NCBI RefSeq assembly: GCF_011046555.1
Contig: NZ_CP049246.1
Coordinates: 186,001 to 250,000 of the forward strand
Length of the DNA stretch: 64,000 nt
Direction of reading: 5' to 3'
Origin: Sphingobacterium lactis
Lineage (GTDB): Bacteria; Bacteroidota; Bacteroidia; Sphingobacteriales; Sphingobacteriaceae
Part shown: in pieces, positions 63,192 through 64,000 of the stretch
How the letters are laid out: every line of letters starts with the position of its first letter
Position numbering within the stretch: position 1 is the stretch's first letter
The notes under the pieces: generated by a model
Databases searched by the model: none
What the model was told of the DNA's origin: nothing
The model's input: the letters and a program-made list of their open reading frames with translations, nothing else
Position numbers and translations under genes: made by a program

Positions 63192-64000
63192 TCACCCTAC
63201 ATTTACCTTAAAGTTTTCAAAAAGCAACGGCGCAGAAACTGTTTTCCCATCCAGCCCCCGGACATTATTCAGCACGGATGTCTTTCCTTTCTCCAGCAGG
63301 TTCTTCATTTCCTTTTCATCCAGAAATACTCCGTTCAACGTCCGCCAGATCTTGAAATCACAGCCACGTGCATAATGGTCACACTGCGCTACTTTGTCGT
63401 ACAGCATAATCTGCCCCGGACCACATTTCGGGCATTTGATCTTCCCCTTTTGCAGCGGCTTCAGTTCTTCCTGTGCAATAGCGACACGCAACAGGAGCAA
63501 TTCCTTGGTGATCTTCGCCGTATAATCCTTGATGTGCTTCATGAACACATCGTAGCTTACTTTATTGGCGCGCATCTCTTCCAATTTCTGCTCCCATTTA
63601 CCAGTAAGGGTCACCTTCGCAATGGAACGATCCTTGACCAACATATAGACCGAAAGTCCCTTTTCAGTCGGGATCAGTTTCTTTTTATCGCGTTTGATGT
63701 AATCCCGCTGAAACAGGGTTTCAATGGTTGCCGCGCGTGTAGCCGGAGTGCCCAACCCACAGTCCTTCATGGCCTGGCGCATCTCCTCATCCTCGATCTC
63801 TTTCCCTGAAGTTTCCATCGCCTTCAACAGGGAGGCCTCCGTATGGATGGGTTTGGCCTTGGTGAAGCGCTCGGCAAGCTCCAAGGTCTGCACCTGCAGC
63901 ATTTCTTCCTGTGTCAACTTGGGCAATTGCGCATTCTCATTGTCCTGATCATCGTTCTTAGTATCCTCATCGGGCTGTTCTACCTGATCTGCGGACAAGC
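63192..64000 (-). CDS. topB: DNA topoisomerase III, C-terminal part (cut by window edge)
   Basis: About 269 codons are visible to the edge; the frame is open at 64000 with no start, so the N-terminal Toprim domain and active site are outside. Seen: PIHTEASLLKAMETSG, the family hallmark DCGLGTPATRAATIETLFQR, LIPTEKGLSVYMLV and a C-terminal zinc-ribbon-like segment CPKCGPGQIMLYDKVAQCDH. The enzyme is a type IA topoisomerase that decatenates DNA. Only the CPKC and two later Cys/His remain of the zinc fingers. Chromosomal versus element-borne origin cannot be decided here. Confidence 0.93.
   Translation of the reverse strand, partial: LSADQVEQPDEDTKNDDQDNENAQLPKLTQEEMLQVQTLELAERFTKAKPIHTEASLLKAMETSGKEIEDEEMRQAMKDCGLGTPATRAATIETLFQRDYIKRDKKKLIPTEKGLSVYMLVKDRSIAKVTLTGKWEQKLEEMRANKVSYDVFMKHIKDYTAKITKELLLLRVAIAQEELKPLQKGKIKCPKCGPGQIMLYDKVAQCDHYARGCDFKIWRTLNGVFLDEKEMKNLLEKGKTSVLNNVRGLDGKTVSAPLLFENFKVNVG

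Noticed and set aside
63087..63809. 240-codon plus-strand ORF
   Set aside because: Antisense to topB and to the hydrolase start; topB motifs decide the strand.

Overview
The window looks like the chromosome of a Bacteroidota bacterium, most likely of the family Sphingobacteriaceae (Sphingobacterium-like). The evidence is the recurring promoter pattern TTTG-N17-23-TAnnTTTG upstream of starts, together with lineage-typical genes: GldC, GLPGLI-family protein, S46 dipeptidyl-peptidase, histone H1-like protein, DUF2795, the outer-membrane beta-barrel/GLPGLI pair and hybrid histidine kinases. No rRNA, tRNA or CRISPR array was recognised.

Layout. 0-7.4 kb: mostly minus strand: nuoA (cut by the window edge), ffh, a secreted unknown, a membrane zinc peptidase, a repeat-rich 1.1 kb gap, an ECF sigma factor and glyA, then an A-type iron-sulfur carrier on plus. 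7.9-15 kb: a plus-strand run of ileS, a DksA-like regulator, lspA, an M28 peptidase, an SDR reductase and a thioesterase. 15-21.6 kb: minus-strand LytS/LytTR-type two-component pair, then a helicase/small membrane protein/gldC/EVE gene run. 21.6-31.4 kb: S46 peptidase, H1-like protein, OMP/GLPGLI pair, M20 peptidase, PlsC, DUF2795. 31.4-35.1 kb: a trpDFBA operon preceded by a leader peptide with three consecutive Trp codons and a terminator/antiterminator, a textbook translational attenuator. 35.2-39.8 kb: a metal-linked secreted protein and a TonB-dependent receptor with an N-terminal HMA domain and His-rich linker, then maf and kdsC.

39.9-43.3 kb is an AT-rich accessory island that I read as a decayed small mobilizable plasmid. 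It has a candidate sRNA, a candidate type I toxin-antitoxin (32-aa hydrophobic peptide with an antisense transcription unit), a frameshifted RepB remnant, a lipoprotein with a bacteriocin-like C-terminus followed by a 69-aa two-TM protein (candidate immunity), and remnants of a relaxase and a mobilization accessory gene. This is the best place to look for something undescribed.

43.3-51.3 kb: flotillin-like floA, then a four-gene signalling cassette (hybrid kinase with three receivers, CheR, CheB, receiver-kinase-receiver) without chemotaxis receptors. 51.3-64 kb: azurin-like lipoprotein, two dihydrolipoyl dehydrogenases, thioesterase, DUF3817, YdcF, DUF2157-like membrane protein, uvrA followed by degenerate heptad repeats, a TonB-domain protein, an unknown gene, an alpha/beta hydrolase, and the C-terminal part of topB running off the window.
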